From positions 1 through 37,439 of IMG/VR virus record IMGVR_UViG_3300012920_000104: DNA of 37,439 nucleotides. One strand, written 5' to 3'. Position 1 is the stretch's first letter; every line of letters starts with the position of its first letter. Origin of the DNA: a virus. The translations under genes were made by a program, and so were the position numbers. The notes under the pieces are model-generated. The model had not been told where the DNA came from, made no database searches, and saw only the letters and a program-made list of their open reading frames with translations. Of the stretch, positions 15,198-22,545 are shown one piece after another.

Positions 15198-16041
15198 TAT
15201 TTGCTTTGGTAGATTTTTAGGTAACTATTGTCCACCGAGATCCACGAAAGAGTCAAGATTGAAAGAGCTTGAGATGATATTACAATTGGATAAAAAAATT
15301 GAGCCAAACACTCTATGGGTGTTGAACCGTGTATACGATCAAGATTATCTTGATACGATTAAATCTATTTTAACTGACAACAATCAGCAATATTATGAAA
15401 TACCGTTTGTGTATAATGAGTTTGACAATATTAGTAACACACAAGACAAAGTGCGTTATGTTTTCAACCTGAACAACGCTAGAAACACACTCGTGTCAAA
15501 AGGATTGGAGCAATACAAGTACACAATTTGTGCTGATGGTGATTTGTATATGGAACCGGATAGATATATTGAGATGTGTGATAATATTGCATGTCAAGCA
15601 GAAAAGCAATACTACATGTTATGGCATCATCGAACAACACATGACCAATCTGATAGTAGTGTCAAGAAGATGTCTGTTGCTCCAGTAGCTAGCACATGCC
15701 ATTCTGTAGAACCGGTACCAGTCTTTACAAGGCATTCAAAACAGTTTTTTGATGAGAGGTTATATTACAACGACAATTGTAAAAATGAACTGTGTTTCAG
15801 AATAGGTATGAAGCATGCGAATTATCTCGCGGCTGCACCAAACATGTACAAAGCATTTGACATGTCGTTAATGTCTGAATCCACTGATTTGTCTGGAGGT
15901 GATTGGACAACAGCTGGTGTCATATACCATCTAGCTTTGTCTGGTCAAGAACAACAAGAAACACATGTATCAGAACGATCTGTCGCTAGAAGAACTGCCA
16001 TACAAACAGTATTGTCGCGTGTTGATCATCATCGTATGTAG
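15178..16041 (+). CDS. Putative glycosyltransferase (GT-A-like, 287 aa)
   Basis: The ATG at 15178, 20 nt inside the end of the previous gene, gives MYSITNDICFGRFLGNY; an earlier in-frame ATG at 15121 is deeper in that gene. TICADGDLYME has a DxD-type metal motif (DGD), and LWVLNRVYDQDYL precedes it as the nucleotide-sugar-side strand. The C-terminal part has GGDWTTAGVIYHLAL, like the acceptor-side segment of GT-A enzymes. The exact family is not certain. Confidence 0.55.
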   Translation: MYSITNDICFGRFLGNYCPPRSTKESRLKELEMILQLDKKIEPNTLWVLNRVYDQDYLDTIKSILTDNNQQYYEIPFVYNEFDNISNTQDKVRYVFNLNNARNTLVSKGLEQYKYTICADGDLYMEPDRYIEMCDNIACQAEKQYYMLWHHRTTHDQSDSSVKKMSVAPVASTCHSVEPVPVFTRHSKQFFDERLYYNDNCKNELCFRIGMKHANYLAAAPNMYKAFDMSLMSESTDLSGGDWTTAGVIYHLALSGQEQQETHVSERSVARRTAIQTVLSRVDHHRM

Positions 16042-16044
16042 CCC

Positions 16045-16072
16045 TTGATTAATAAGATTTATATCTTATAAT
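16045..16072 (+). promoter_or_regulatory. Sigma70-type promoter of the DUF366 gene
   Basis: TTGATT (16045-16050), 16-nt spacer, TATAAT (16067-16072), then exactly 6 nt to the ATG at 16079. Confidence 0.75.
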
Positions 16073-16078
16073 AGATGT

Positions 16079-16666
16079 ATGATTATTGAACAGAACACAT
16101 ATGATGGTGACTTGATACATCATCGATTCGCATACAAGCATTTCAGAGACAGAACCCTACCCATTGGCAACATCGTGGCGTTCAGAAGCCCCATGCATGT
16201 GGAAGCTGATGGTATGATTGATGAAGAGGATATCATCAAAGGTGAATTTATCTATAGTGATGATGCTATCAATTTTTGCTGGGAGATTCCTAACCTGGAC
16301 AGCTTTGGTGCTGTAGCATATCAACGATTACTCAACACTCAAATTGCACACATCTTGAGCTCCAAGTATCTCAATGCACCAATCGAGCTTGACGGTGATG
16401 ACATGATCGTACATCAAGAACACTCACAAGGCGGCATCATTCAAAACAAAGGCAAGTGCAGCGTGAGCATCACATACACAAAAGATGGTGCGGCATTAGG
16501 ACACACCGGTATCAACATCCAGGCTGGTGACAAAGCACCTACTCATGCCTTCAGCACTGGATTGACTGACGATCAAATTGAACCGTTCATGCGAGATGTT
16601 ATTGATCTGTTCTATGCGATCAATGATGACATGTTCATCGCTACTACCAAGATCATCAGCAAGTAG
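16079..16666 (+). CDS. DUF366-family protein
   Basis: 195 residues. The order of motifs follows DUF366 (PF04017), known mainly from archaea and some thermophilic bacteria: TYDGDLIHHRFAYKHF, NIVAFRSPMHV, MIDEEDI, YSDDAINFCWEIPN, QRLLNTQI, DGDDMIV, CSVSITY and GHTGINI. The biochemical role of DUF366 is not known to me. It has its own early-type promoter of the same design as the que genes, so a role in the same early programme is possible. The next gene starts immediately after its stop. Confidence 0.68.
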   Translation: MIIEQNTYDGDLIHHRFAYKHFRDRTLPIGNIVAFRSPMHVEADGMIDEEDIIKGEFIYSDDAINFCWEIPNLDSFGAVAYQRLLNTQIAHILSSKYLNAPIELDGDDMIVHQEHSQGGIIQNKGKCSVSITYTKDGAALGHTGINIQAGDKAPTHAFSTGLTDDQIEPFMRDVIDLFYAINDDMFIATTKIISK

Positions 16667-17041
16667 ATGTTCGAATATCTGAACGACATCTTGTTCCACA
16701 AACGAGGTGACAAGCTCGACAATGTGGATCATGAGAGCGAGTACAACATGTACATGATCAACAGATGGATCAGCATGTACTCGGATGAGACTTGTGAGAT
16801 TATCAATTCAACTGTCAACTGGTTGCATCCGGTGTTCGAGACCAAGACTGATCATTACAAATTCATGCAACAAATTTTACCGGTGTATCGCAAGCGGTTC
16901 ATACAATACATCAAGCGACCGAAAAAAGATGATGAACCAAACGAAGATGAACAAAATGTTGAATTGTTGTCTAATGGACTTGAACTCTCCAAACGAGAGG
17001 TTAAGTATTTATTAGAACAACAACATGAGCGCCAACATTGA
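16667..17041 (+). CDS. Probable sliding-clamp-loader small subunit (gp62-like)
   Basis: 124 residues. EYNMYMINRWISMYSDE, a later YRKRFIQYIKRPKK and a terminal helix starting LELSKREVKYLLEQ resemble the short gp62-type clamp-loader subunits of marine T4-like phages, where a YMINR segment, a basic KRxxxxK block and a terminal (Y)xxS helix recur. In T4, gp62 works with gp44 to load the gp45 clamp. Resemblance is short and no gp44 or gp45 is in the window, so this is tentative. It overlaps the co-chaperonin start by 17 nt. Confidence 0.5.
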   Translation: MFEYLNDILFHKRGDKLDNVDHESEYNMYMINRWISMYSDETCEIINSTVNWLHPVFETKTDHYKFMQQILPVYRKRFIQYIKRPKKDDEPNEDEQNVELLSNGLELSKREVKYLLEQQHERQH

Positions 17042-17483
17042 CCAAATCACACCTACTGAGAGTTTAATCGATCTAACCAGATACACAGATAGCGAATTCA
17101 CACTACCTGATCATGCGATCAACACGCTGTTTGATGATGTCATTCTAGCTGAATACGTTGACGTGTCACCTGATGGTAACGCGATCAAACGTGGAGACAT
17201 CTACATACCTTTGAACACCGCTCCACGCGCTTGGCGTGTGGGTCGTGTGCTGATGGCTGGTAGAGCATGTCAGAATGTCAAGCCAGGAGACAAGATTGTG
17301 TTTCCAGGTGATCAAGGCATACCGGTTAGCAAGCTACAATACGAAAATCACGACGGTGAAATCGACACAGTTGTCAACGGCATCTTTCTGAATGAAGAGA
17401 GATTGTTTGGCGTGTGCACCGTAGTATCAGATGAAAGTAGCGTTACCGACACTAAAAGCTCTTCTAGAAAAAAACGTTCTTGA
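17025..17483 (+). CDS. GroES/gp31-like co-chaperonin
   Basis: 152 residues. The GroES beta-barrel pattern is visible: INTLFDDVILAEY, then RGDIYIPLN, WRVGRVLMAGRACQNVKPGDKIVFPGDQGIPV, and a late NGIFLNEERLFGV. In T4, gp31 replaces host GroES so that host GroEL can fold the major capsid protein gp23; the same role fits a phage with gp23 further downstream. N-terminal 30 residues and a Ser/Lys-rich tail (SSSRKKRS) are extra. Its end overlaps the next gene by 53 nt in another frame. Confidence 0.75.
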   Translation: MSANIDQITPTESLIDLTRYTDSEFTLPDHAINTLFDDVILAEYVDVSPDGNAIKRGDIYIPLNTAPRAWRVGRVLMAGRACQNVKPGDKIVFPGDQGIPVSKLQYENHDGEIDTVVNGIFLNEERLFGVCTVVSDESSVTDTKSSSRKKRS

Positions 17484-17808
17484 GATCAAATTCACTCGCC
17501 GGAGAACCAAACCAGGGGCTCCAGCGACCAGGCGCATGCTGTGTACCAACAGTGCAGAAATCTTGAAAACAGTCCCGGGACGAGACGCGTTAAATTTCCG
17601 GGCCACATACAAGCCACCCAAGTACAACCCATCCACAAAAAACTTGATACTAGCGTGGGACATTTTCAAACAAGACTACAGAATGATCAATTGTGACAAC
17701 GTGGCGTTGATCAGCCAGATACCAGCTAATCAGGAGTTCTGGGAGTATTTCAACAACACTTTACGCACCATGACACCAGAACAAAAAACAACTTTCTTCA
17801 ACGTATGA
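17431..17808 (+). CDS. WYL_2/DUF2693-like small beta-barrel protein
   Basis: 125 residues. LLEKNVLEIKFTRRRT, RRMLCTNSAEIL, NLILAWDIFKQDYRMINCDNV and the following VALIS match the DUF2693 (WYL_2, PF10902) pattern, a small Sm/SH3-like domain common in T4-like phages. Function is unknown; nucleic-acid or protein binding is plausible by fold. It starts 53 nt before the end of the co-chaperonin gene, a long overlap even for a phage, and its stop overlaps the next start. Confidence 0.6.
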   Translation: MKVALPTLKALLEKNVLEIKFTRRRTKPGAPATRRMLCTNSAEILKTVPGRDALNFRATYKPPKYNPSTKNLILAWDIFKQDYRMINCDNVALISQIPANQEFWEYFNNTLRTMTPEQKTTFFNV

Positions 17809-18143
17809 TGTACAAGCATATAGAATCAGCATTGTGTGGCGTGTTGCAACGCGACATCAGCATCGTGTGTAACAACAAAACAATCAAGCAAGGAAAACTG
17901 ATCAATTTCAGTATCAACGATTACGTTGTGTCATTCACGTTGCGTAACAACAAAGACCAGCTGAAAAATTATGACATGTACTACCCGTACGACATGGCTG
18001 AAGGTGATGACGAGATACTGTTCGATTACACAACAGACACGTTGAGCTCCCAAAACGAAAAATTACTCGATCTGCTACACTCGATCAAACCGGTGAAAAC
18101 CCACAAACACTACAACTCCGTCGTCCATATCAAGTTTTCTTGA
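17805..18143 (+). CDS. Protein of unknown function (112 aa)
   Basis: Not recognised. The start ATG overlaps the stop of the preceding gene (ATGATG). The beta-rich first half (DISIVCNNKTIKQGKLINFS) is again compatible with a small barrel; the end is Lys/His-rich. It is the last gene before the 470-nt gene-free region. Confidence 0.55.
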   Translation: MMYKHIESALCGVLQRDISIVCNNKTIKQGKLINFSINDYVVSFTLRNNKDQLKNYDMYYPYDMAEGDDEILFDYTTDTLSSQNEKLLDLLHSIKPVKTHKHYNSVVHIKFS

Positions 18144-18169
18144 ACCACTCTTAAGAGTGTTGTTACACT
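18140..18169 (+). promoter_or_regulatory. Possible promoter at the head of the gene-free region, with a palindrome
   Basis: TTGAAC (18140-18145) and an extended -10-like TGTTACACT (18161-18169) are separated by 18 nt to the TACACT hexamer. The spacer contains the perfect palindrome CACTCTTAAGAGTG (18146-18159), which could be an operator or the first hairpin of an RNA. The -10 matches TATAAT in only four of six positions. Confidence 0.35.
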
Positions 18170-18580
18170 CCAGGTCATCTTGGCGTCGTTACATAATGCA
18201 CCTATAAGTCGATCATAGATGCATTGATGTACGTGTGATACAGTCCAGTGTAATCCGGGTGCGTGTACAGAGTGAACACTCTTTCGAGACCTCGATTTTA
18301 TGAAGAATCCTGACCTATAAACTTCGGTTGTTGTCAACCACCAAGGCATGCCGCGTAGCGCAGTTCGGTGCGATGCGAGTTTTACGTCGCCGTTTTTGGT
18401 TCGTCACTCAGCGAATGTGTTTAATTTAGCTTGATCCGTTCCAGCAGTTCTCTCTGCCGAGTCATTCCCGTCGATGAGTTGACCAACACTCACGCTCGTG
18501 TACCGAAAACGTGGACGGGTGATACTGTAGCGTTGTTTCACACTTGTGCATCAACAACAATTATACGACATTATTTGAAA
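18170..18580 (+). ncRNA. Candidate structured non-coding RNA (gene-free region)
   Basis: No convincing protein gene is found from 18144 to 18612. The stretch is unusually dense in inverted repeats. AATGCA/TGCATT (18195-18200 with 18220-18225) is extended by CTAT/ATAG. AGAGTG-AA-CACTCT is at about 18269-18282 and GGTTG-TTGT-CAACC at 18326-18339. A long closing stem, CCCGTC/GACGGG (18467-18472 with 18514-18519), can be extended by TCA/TGA and encloses GAGT..ACTC and CACG..CGTG hairpins. A last stem is GTTGT/ACAAC near 18532-18560. It does not fold as a tRNA by eye, and I do not recognise tmRNA, RNase P or another known class. A late promoter for the next gene ends the region. Confidence 0.45.
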
Positions 18581-18596
18581 AGTCAACTATCGGACA

Positions 18597-18604
18597 TATA
18601 AATA
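18597..18604 (+). promoter_or_regulatory. T4-type late promoter octamer (perfect TATAAATA)
   Basis: Exact match to the T4 late consensus, 8 nt before the ATG at 18613. Confidence 0.7.
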
Positions 18605-18612
18605 ATAGTACT

Positions 18613-18921
18613 ATGGCAGTAAAAATTGGAACAACAACTGGGGCGAAAGACGCCGCACAAATCACTTTAATACAAGACGCTGACGAGACTGCAGCATTCT
18701 CTGAGGAGTATGGAGTTGGTAATTATGCTGACAACATGAAGATTGCTATTGATGGTAACGACACAGTATACACCGTGACAGGTAATACAGGTGGCACCCT
18801 CAGCATCGACCCTGTGTTATCGGATAATGTTGCAGCTGGTACTGATGTTTACAAAGTGTATGAAGGTGCTCACGGTACCGAATCTGTACATCTCAGAAAA
18901 CGTCTGTTAGGTTACATCTAA
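18613..18921 (+). CDS. Small virion protein, probably structural (102 aa)
   Basis: Not recognised. The start at ATG 18613 is set by the perfect late octamer 8 nt upstream; the longer open frame from 18544 would begin before the promoter. The sequence is acidic and beta-rich with many Gly, Thr and Asp residues (GNDTVYTVTGNTGGTLSIDP), typical of a small phage capsid decoration, tail or head-tail domain. It opens the virion gene module. Confidence 0.6.
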   Translation: MAVKIGTTTGAKDAAQITLIQDADETAAFSEEYGVGNYADNMKIAIDGNDTVYTVTGNTGGTLSIDPVLSDNVAAGTDVYKVYEGAHGTESVHLRKRLLGYI

Positions 18922-18948
18922 GCGATCGCATTAATGCTTATCGTTTTT

Positions 18949-18956
18949 GATAAGTA
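18949..18956 (+). promoter_or_regulatory. Late-promoter-like octamer GATAAGTA
   Basis: 5 nt before the GTG at 18962. It also forms the right arm of a small hairpin CTTATC-GTTTTT-GATAAG at about 18938-18954. Confidence 0.35.
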
Positions 18957-18961
18957 ATCAT

Positions 18962-19651
18962 GTGAAGCGTAAACCGTTCTATTTTGAAGTCAAGGATGTA
19001 CTGATTCAATTCATTTCAGCATTCGATGACATAATCATCTCTAGATACAACAAAGAGAGACAAGAGCAATCCAGACACCCGGTTCGATATGTATACTCGC
19101 CAAAACAGCGTGTTGTGCATGATTTGACAAACAAAGCTCGGCACATCACATTACCTGTTGTCGCTGTGAGTATCAAATCGATTGATTATGATAAAGAGCG
19201 TGTGTTCAACAAGATCGCCGGATCATATCACAATCGTAAAGACATGTTTCTTGGACACGAGATGAACACTGTGTCAGATCACATGGCTCAACCCACGCCA
19301 GTTGATATCGAGATCAACATGTCAATTCTGACCAAATATCAATCTGATATGGATCAGATACTGAGTAATTTCATACCTTATAACAACCCGTATATTGTAG
19401 TGTCATGGAAGACACCTCCAGAGATTTTACAGACGCGACAAGAGATAAGATCAGAAGTAATATGGTCTGGATCCATGAACATGGAATACCCGACAGAATT
19501 ATCTAGTGATGAATCCTACAGAATATCAGCTGACACATCTTTCACAATTAAGTCTTGGCTGTTCAAAGAGAAGCGGGTTGAACCACAAGGTAACATATTC
19601 ACAATTCACAGCTTTTTCACACCACTTAGTGGTATTGACGGTCTATCATGA
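18962..19651 (+). CDS. Tail completion and sheath stabiliser protein (gp15-like)
   Basis: 229 residues from GTG 18962; TTG 18947 is an alternative. In T4, gp15 caps the tail tube and sheath and joins the tail to the head neck. The pattern fits gp15: an N-terminal FYFEVKDVLIQFISAFDDI, a middle RHITLPVVAVSIKSIDYD, then PVDIEINMSILTKYQSDMDQIL-SNFIPYNNPYIVV, closely like the T4 segment around ELSIFTRYEDDMFQIVEQILPYF, and a late DTSFTIKSWLF. It precedes the portal gene with one gene between. Confidence 0.72.
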   Translation: MKRKPFYFEVKDVLIQFISAFDDIIISRYNKERQEQSRHPVRYVYSPKQRVVHDLTNKARHITLPVVAVSIKSIDYDKERVFNKIAGSYHNRKDMFLGHEMNTVSDHMAQPTPVDIEINMSILTKYQSDMDQILSNFIPYNNPYIVVSWKTPPEILQTRQEIRSEVIWSGSMNMEYPTELSSDESYRISADTSFTIKSWLFKEKRVEPQGNIFTIHSFFTPLSGIDGLS

Positions 19652-20715
19652 ACACACCGACACCCACACCTGATATTTATTGTCCAGATTTAGACACTGT
19701 TATTGTCAGTAGTTCTGATCCTATACACGCGCAGATTGTAGGTACATACACTGTTGAGCATAAATCGAGTATTGGTGTGAAATATGTTAACCAAGACAAA
19801 ACAGTCAAGATCACATACAGTTCAAAAATAAACAACATTGTGAGTGGTCATTGGAGATGGGCTTTGAATTCTTCTCCATACACACTTCTATATGCTAATC
19901 CCTCAAACATTGCATGCATGCCACGTTATGGTTGGGTCGATCTTGATAGAAACACCTTCACAGGTACTTTTTCTGGTGAAGGATTTGTTGATGAATTTGA
20001 CGTGTATCAACCATGTCAAGTGTATGATGTGTATAAAAATTGCGGTCAGTACGATGTGTATCAGCCATGTTTGGTCTATGATACATACAGGAAATGCTCA
20101 CCGTATGACGTATATAAGGTATGTGAAGTTTATGACGTGTATAAGCGCTGTGATTATACACCCACACCTACACCAACACCGTCTCCAACGGTGTCTCCTA
20201 CTGTTACTGTTGTTCCGTCACCTACACCTATACCAACACCTTATCCAATAGTAATACCTGTAGAGAGGTACGCTCCCCCGGACGGTATCATACGACATGA
20301 ACTAACCGAACACGTGTGGATCAAAGCACGAGCCACAGTCACATATAGTGAAACAACTCGTATCAAAACACAATTCACACCCAGGAAAGTCACAGTGCAC
20401 GGTTACAGTTTGGATCGTACAGATCATGTGTTTCTTTCTGGTGGACCAGGCATGTTGAATGACGAGATGCAAGTCGACATATTCTCACAGATACCATCAT
20501 TGAGCGCGGACTTTCCTGGCTTCACTGGTCAGCAAGTAAACTTTATCATTAAAAATGAAAACGTGTTAGACGTGTATATACCACCCATAGTTGCATCTGG
20601 TGTATTAGACATTATAATAATGAATAGAGCTGGGTATGGAAAACTGTCCCCAACATATGCAAGAACACAATGGACGGATTACAATCTACAGAACAAATTG
20701 ATATACGTTGATTGA
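19648..20715 (+). CDS. Virion protein with Cys/Tyr nonapeptide repeats (355 aa)
   Basis: Not recognised as a known family. Residues 118-171 are six consecutive nine-residue repeats D-V-Y-x-x-C-x-x-Y (for example DVYQPCQVY, DVYKNCGQY, DVYKVCEVY). A Pro/Thr stalk at about 170-200 (TPTPTPTPSPTVSP) follows, then a C-terminal domain that may be beta-rich. The N-terminus is also Pro/Thr-rich. The regular cysteines could form disulfides in the mature particle or bind metal. It is coupled by ATGA to the gp15-like gene and sits before the portal, so a neck or tail role is likely. Confidence 0.6.
   Translation: MNTPTPTPDIYCPDLDTVIVSSSDPIHAQIVGTYTVEHKSSIGVKYVNQDKTVKITYSSKINNIVSGHWRWALNSSPYTLLYANPSNIACMPRYGWVDLDRNTFTGTFSGEGFVDEFDVYQPCQVYDVYKNCGQYDVYQPCLVYDTYRKCSPYDVYKVCEVYDVYKRCDYTPTPTPTPSPTVSPTVTVVPSPTPIPTPYPIVIPVERYAPPDGIIRHELTEHVWIKARATVTYSETTRIKTQFTPRKVTVHGYSLDRTDHVFLSGGPGMLNDEMQVDIFSQIPSLSADFPGFTGQQVNFIIKNENVLDVYIPPIVASGVLDIIIMNRAGYGKLSPTYARTQWTDYNLQNKLIYVD
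19999..20160 (+). repeat. Six 27-bp coding repeats (DVYxxCxxY)
   Basis: Six tandem units, each 27 bp, encoding DVYxxCxxY. Protein similarity is strong while codons differ between units, so the repeat is old or held by selection on the protein. Confidence 0.8.
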
Positions 20716-20722
20716 TACACTA

Positions 20723-20730
20723 AATAAATA
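20723..20730 (+). promoter_or_regulatory. Late promoter octamer AATAAATA before the portal gene
   Basis: AATAAATA, 6 nt before the ATG at 20737. An overlapping CTAAATAA lies just upstream. No Shine-Dalgarno is present. Confidence 0.5.
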
Positions 20731-20736
20731 GATACC

Positions 20737-22503
20737 ATGGATCAAAAACAATCAAAAGAGAGCACATTTGGTAGATCGTTGATGAAATATATCGGGTCAC
20801 GTTTACCATATTCAAGTGTAGACACGATCGAGTCGATAAATGAAATAAACCCAAAATACAAACTATTCTACAATACCGGTAGTAATCGCGAGAAAGCTTT
20901 AACCAAACACTCCATATCTAGAAATGTAGCTGACGACGACCATCCAAACGGAATGATGAGCGTCGACAAGAACTATCATCAGTTCATGTATGCTAATGTT
21001 GATCACGACAAGGGTAAAAGATTACGAGATTATCGAATCATGTCATTGTATTCTGAAGTGGGTGACGCACTGGATGAGATTTGTGATGAGTTTATAGTAC
21101 CAGATGAAAATGGAGAGATCATGCATCTGGACTTACACAATAAAGATTTTACAGCTATACAAAAAACCGAGCTGGAAAAAGAGTTCAGAAGATTCACCAA
21201 TTATTTTGATCTAGAAAACAAAGGATGGGAATATTTGAGGCAATTGCTTGTTGATGGTGAATTGTATTTCGAGCATGTGATACATGAAGATCATAAAAAG
21301 AAGGGTGTGCTCGGTGTCGTGAGTGTTCCAACAGAACTTGTTGATCCTGTGTATGATAATGTACAGAACATGATTGTACGCGGATACCTTTTACGGAGAC
21401 CAATAATAAATCCAAAAACCGGGACTACAGAAAAGGTTGAATATATACCATTTGATAAAAATCAAATGACGTACATCAACAGCGGTGTATGGAATGAAGA
21501 TAAAACATTACGTTTACCTTTTATTGAAAACGGTAGAAGAGCATATAGACAATTATCATTGATTGAGGACGCTATTGTCATTTACCGCTTAGTACGAGCT
21601 CCGGAACGATTGGTGTTCAATGTTGATGTCGGTAACATGCCGCCACCCAAAGCGGAAGCATATTTAAGAAAATTGATGCATTCATACTGGTCGAGAAAAA
21701 CATATGATAACTCACAAGGTGGTACAATCAATGCATTTGATCCGCAAAGCATGTTAGACGCATTTTGGTTTGCGAAAAGATCTGGAAGTGAAGGTACATC
21801 AGTTGATCAATTAGCAGGTGGAGCCAATCTTGGAGAGTTGACAGACTTGATGTATTTTGTCAAGAAGCTTTACAAATCGTTACGCGTTCCAGCCAACAGA
21901 TTAGAACCAGATTCAACATATCAAGATGATACATCTGTGTTGCGTGAAGAGCTGAAATTTGCAAAATTCATTATACGTTTACAACATCAGTTTTCTCTAG
22001 GTCTAAAAGATTCTTTTATCACACAACTCAAATTGAAAGGTTATTGGAAAACATACAATTTAAAAGAGAATGATGTTGAAATTGTGTTCAATCCACCATC
22101 ATCATTTCATGCGTTGAGACAACAACAGCTGTTCGATCTCAAACAATCAAATTACAACAATATGGCTACAGGTGAATTTGTATCCAATACATATGCACAG
22201 AAAAAATATCTGGGCTGGCAAGACGCTGACATCAAACAAAATAGAGAATGGTTAAGAAAAGATAAAGCATTGTCTTTTGAGTTGGCGCAAATCGAGACAA
22301 TGGGACCAAATTGGGAAGAAGCCATGCAGGCTCAAGCTGGTGCAGAAGCAGCACCAGGAGGTTTAGGTGATGTAGGAGGTGCATTACCACCACCTGAAGA
22401 TGGTGCACCACCAGAATTCGGACCAGGTCCTGAGATGCAATCCGGTGATGCTCAACCAGTTGATGTTTCTGCTGGAGAACAAGAAACAGCTTTACCAAGT
22501 TAA
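20737..22503 (+). CDS. 20: Portal vertex protein (gp20)
   Basis: 588 residues (T4 gp20 has 524). The dodecameric portal is the DNA entry and exit channel and the nucleus of head assembly. Typical gp20 segments are seen in order: an N-terminal basic arm, DYRIMSLYSEVGDALDEICDE, YLRQLLVDGELYFEH, GVVSVPTELVDPVYDN, RAPERLVFNVDVGNMPPPKAE, SYWSRKTYDNSQGG, GSEGTSVDQLAGGANLGEL and RVPANRLEPDSTYQDDTSVLREELKF. The last 60 residues are an Ala/Gly/Pro-rich acidic tail not present in T4. A late octamer precedes it; fibre genes follow instead of the T4 order. Confidence 0.93.
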   Translation: MDQKQSKESTFGRSLMKYIGSRLPYSSVDTIESINEINPKYKLFYNTGSNREKALTKHSISRNVADDDHPNGMMSVDKNYHQFMYANVDHDKGKRLRDYRIMSLYSEVGDALDEICDEFIVPDENGEIMHLDLHNKDFTAIQKTELEKEFRRFTNYFDLENKGWEYLRQLLVDGELYFEHVIHEDHKKKGVLGVVSVPTELVDPVYDNVQNMIVRGYLLRRPIINPKTGTTEKVEYIPFDKNQMTYINSGVWNEDKTLRLPFIENGRRAYRQLSLIEDAIVIYRLVRAPERLVFNVDVGNMPPPKAEAYLRKLMHSYWSRKTYDNSQGGTINAFDPQSMLDAFWFAKRSGSEGTSVDQLAGGANLGELTDLMYFVKKLYKSLRVPANRLEPDSTYQDDTSVLREELKFAKFIIRLQHQFSLGLKDSFITQLKLKGYWKTYNLKENDVEIVFNPPSSFHALRQQQLFDLKQSNYNNMATGEFVSNTYAQKKYLGWQDADIKQNREWLRKDKALSFELAQIETMGPNWEEAMQAQAGAEAAPGGLGDVGGALPPPEDGAPPEFGPGPEMQSGDAQPVDVSAGEQETALPS

Positions 22504-22522
22504 GTAAACAGCCCGAGTCTGG

Positions 22523-22530
22523 CATAAATA
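22523..22530 (+). promoter_or_regulatory. T4-type late promoter octamer (CATAAATA)
   Basis: It abuts the ATG at 22531, which would lie upstream of the transcript start. This argues for the ATG at 22546 as the true start of the fibre gene. Confidence 0.5.
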
Positions 22531-22545
22531 ATGACGATTGTTGTT

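Noticed and set aside
18110-18349. A 79-codon minus-strand open frame in the gene-free region
   Set aside because: No recognisable domain, no promoter or Shine-Dalgarno on that strand, and it lies over the inverted repeats. More likely chance than a gene.
18350-18420. A tRNA-like stretch (GTAGCGCAGTTCGGT followed by a GGTTCG segment)
   Set aside because: The D-arm-like part looks suggestive, but no acceptor stem closes, the anticodon stem gives an 8-nt loop and the T-arm does not pair. Not a tRNA by eye.
18544-18612. N-terminal extension of the 18613 gene from 18544
   Set aside because: The extension precedes the perfect late octamer and is low-complexity (Asn/Thr-rich) with no domain.
22531-22545. 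ATG at 22531 as start of the large fibre-like gene
   Set aside because: It directly abuts the late octamer and would lie upstream of the predicted transcript start; ATG 22546 gives a better N-terminus.
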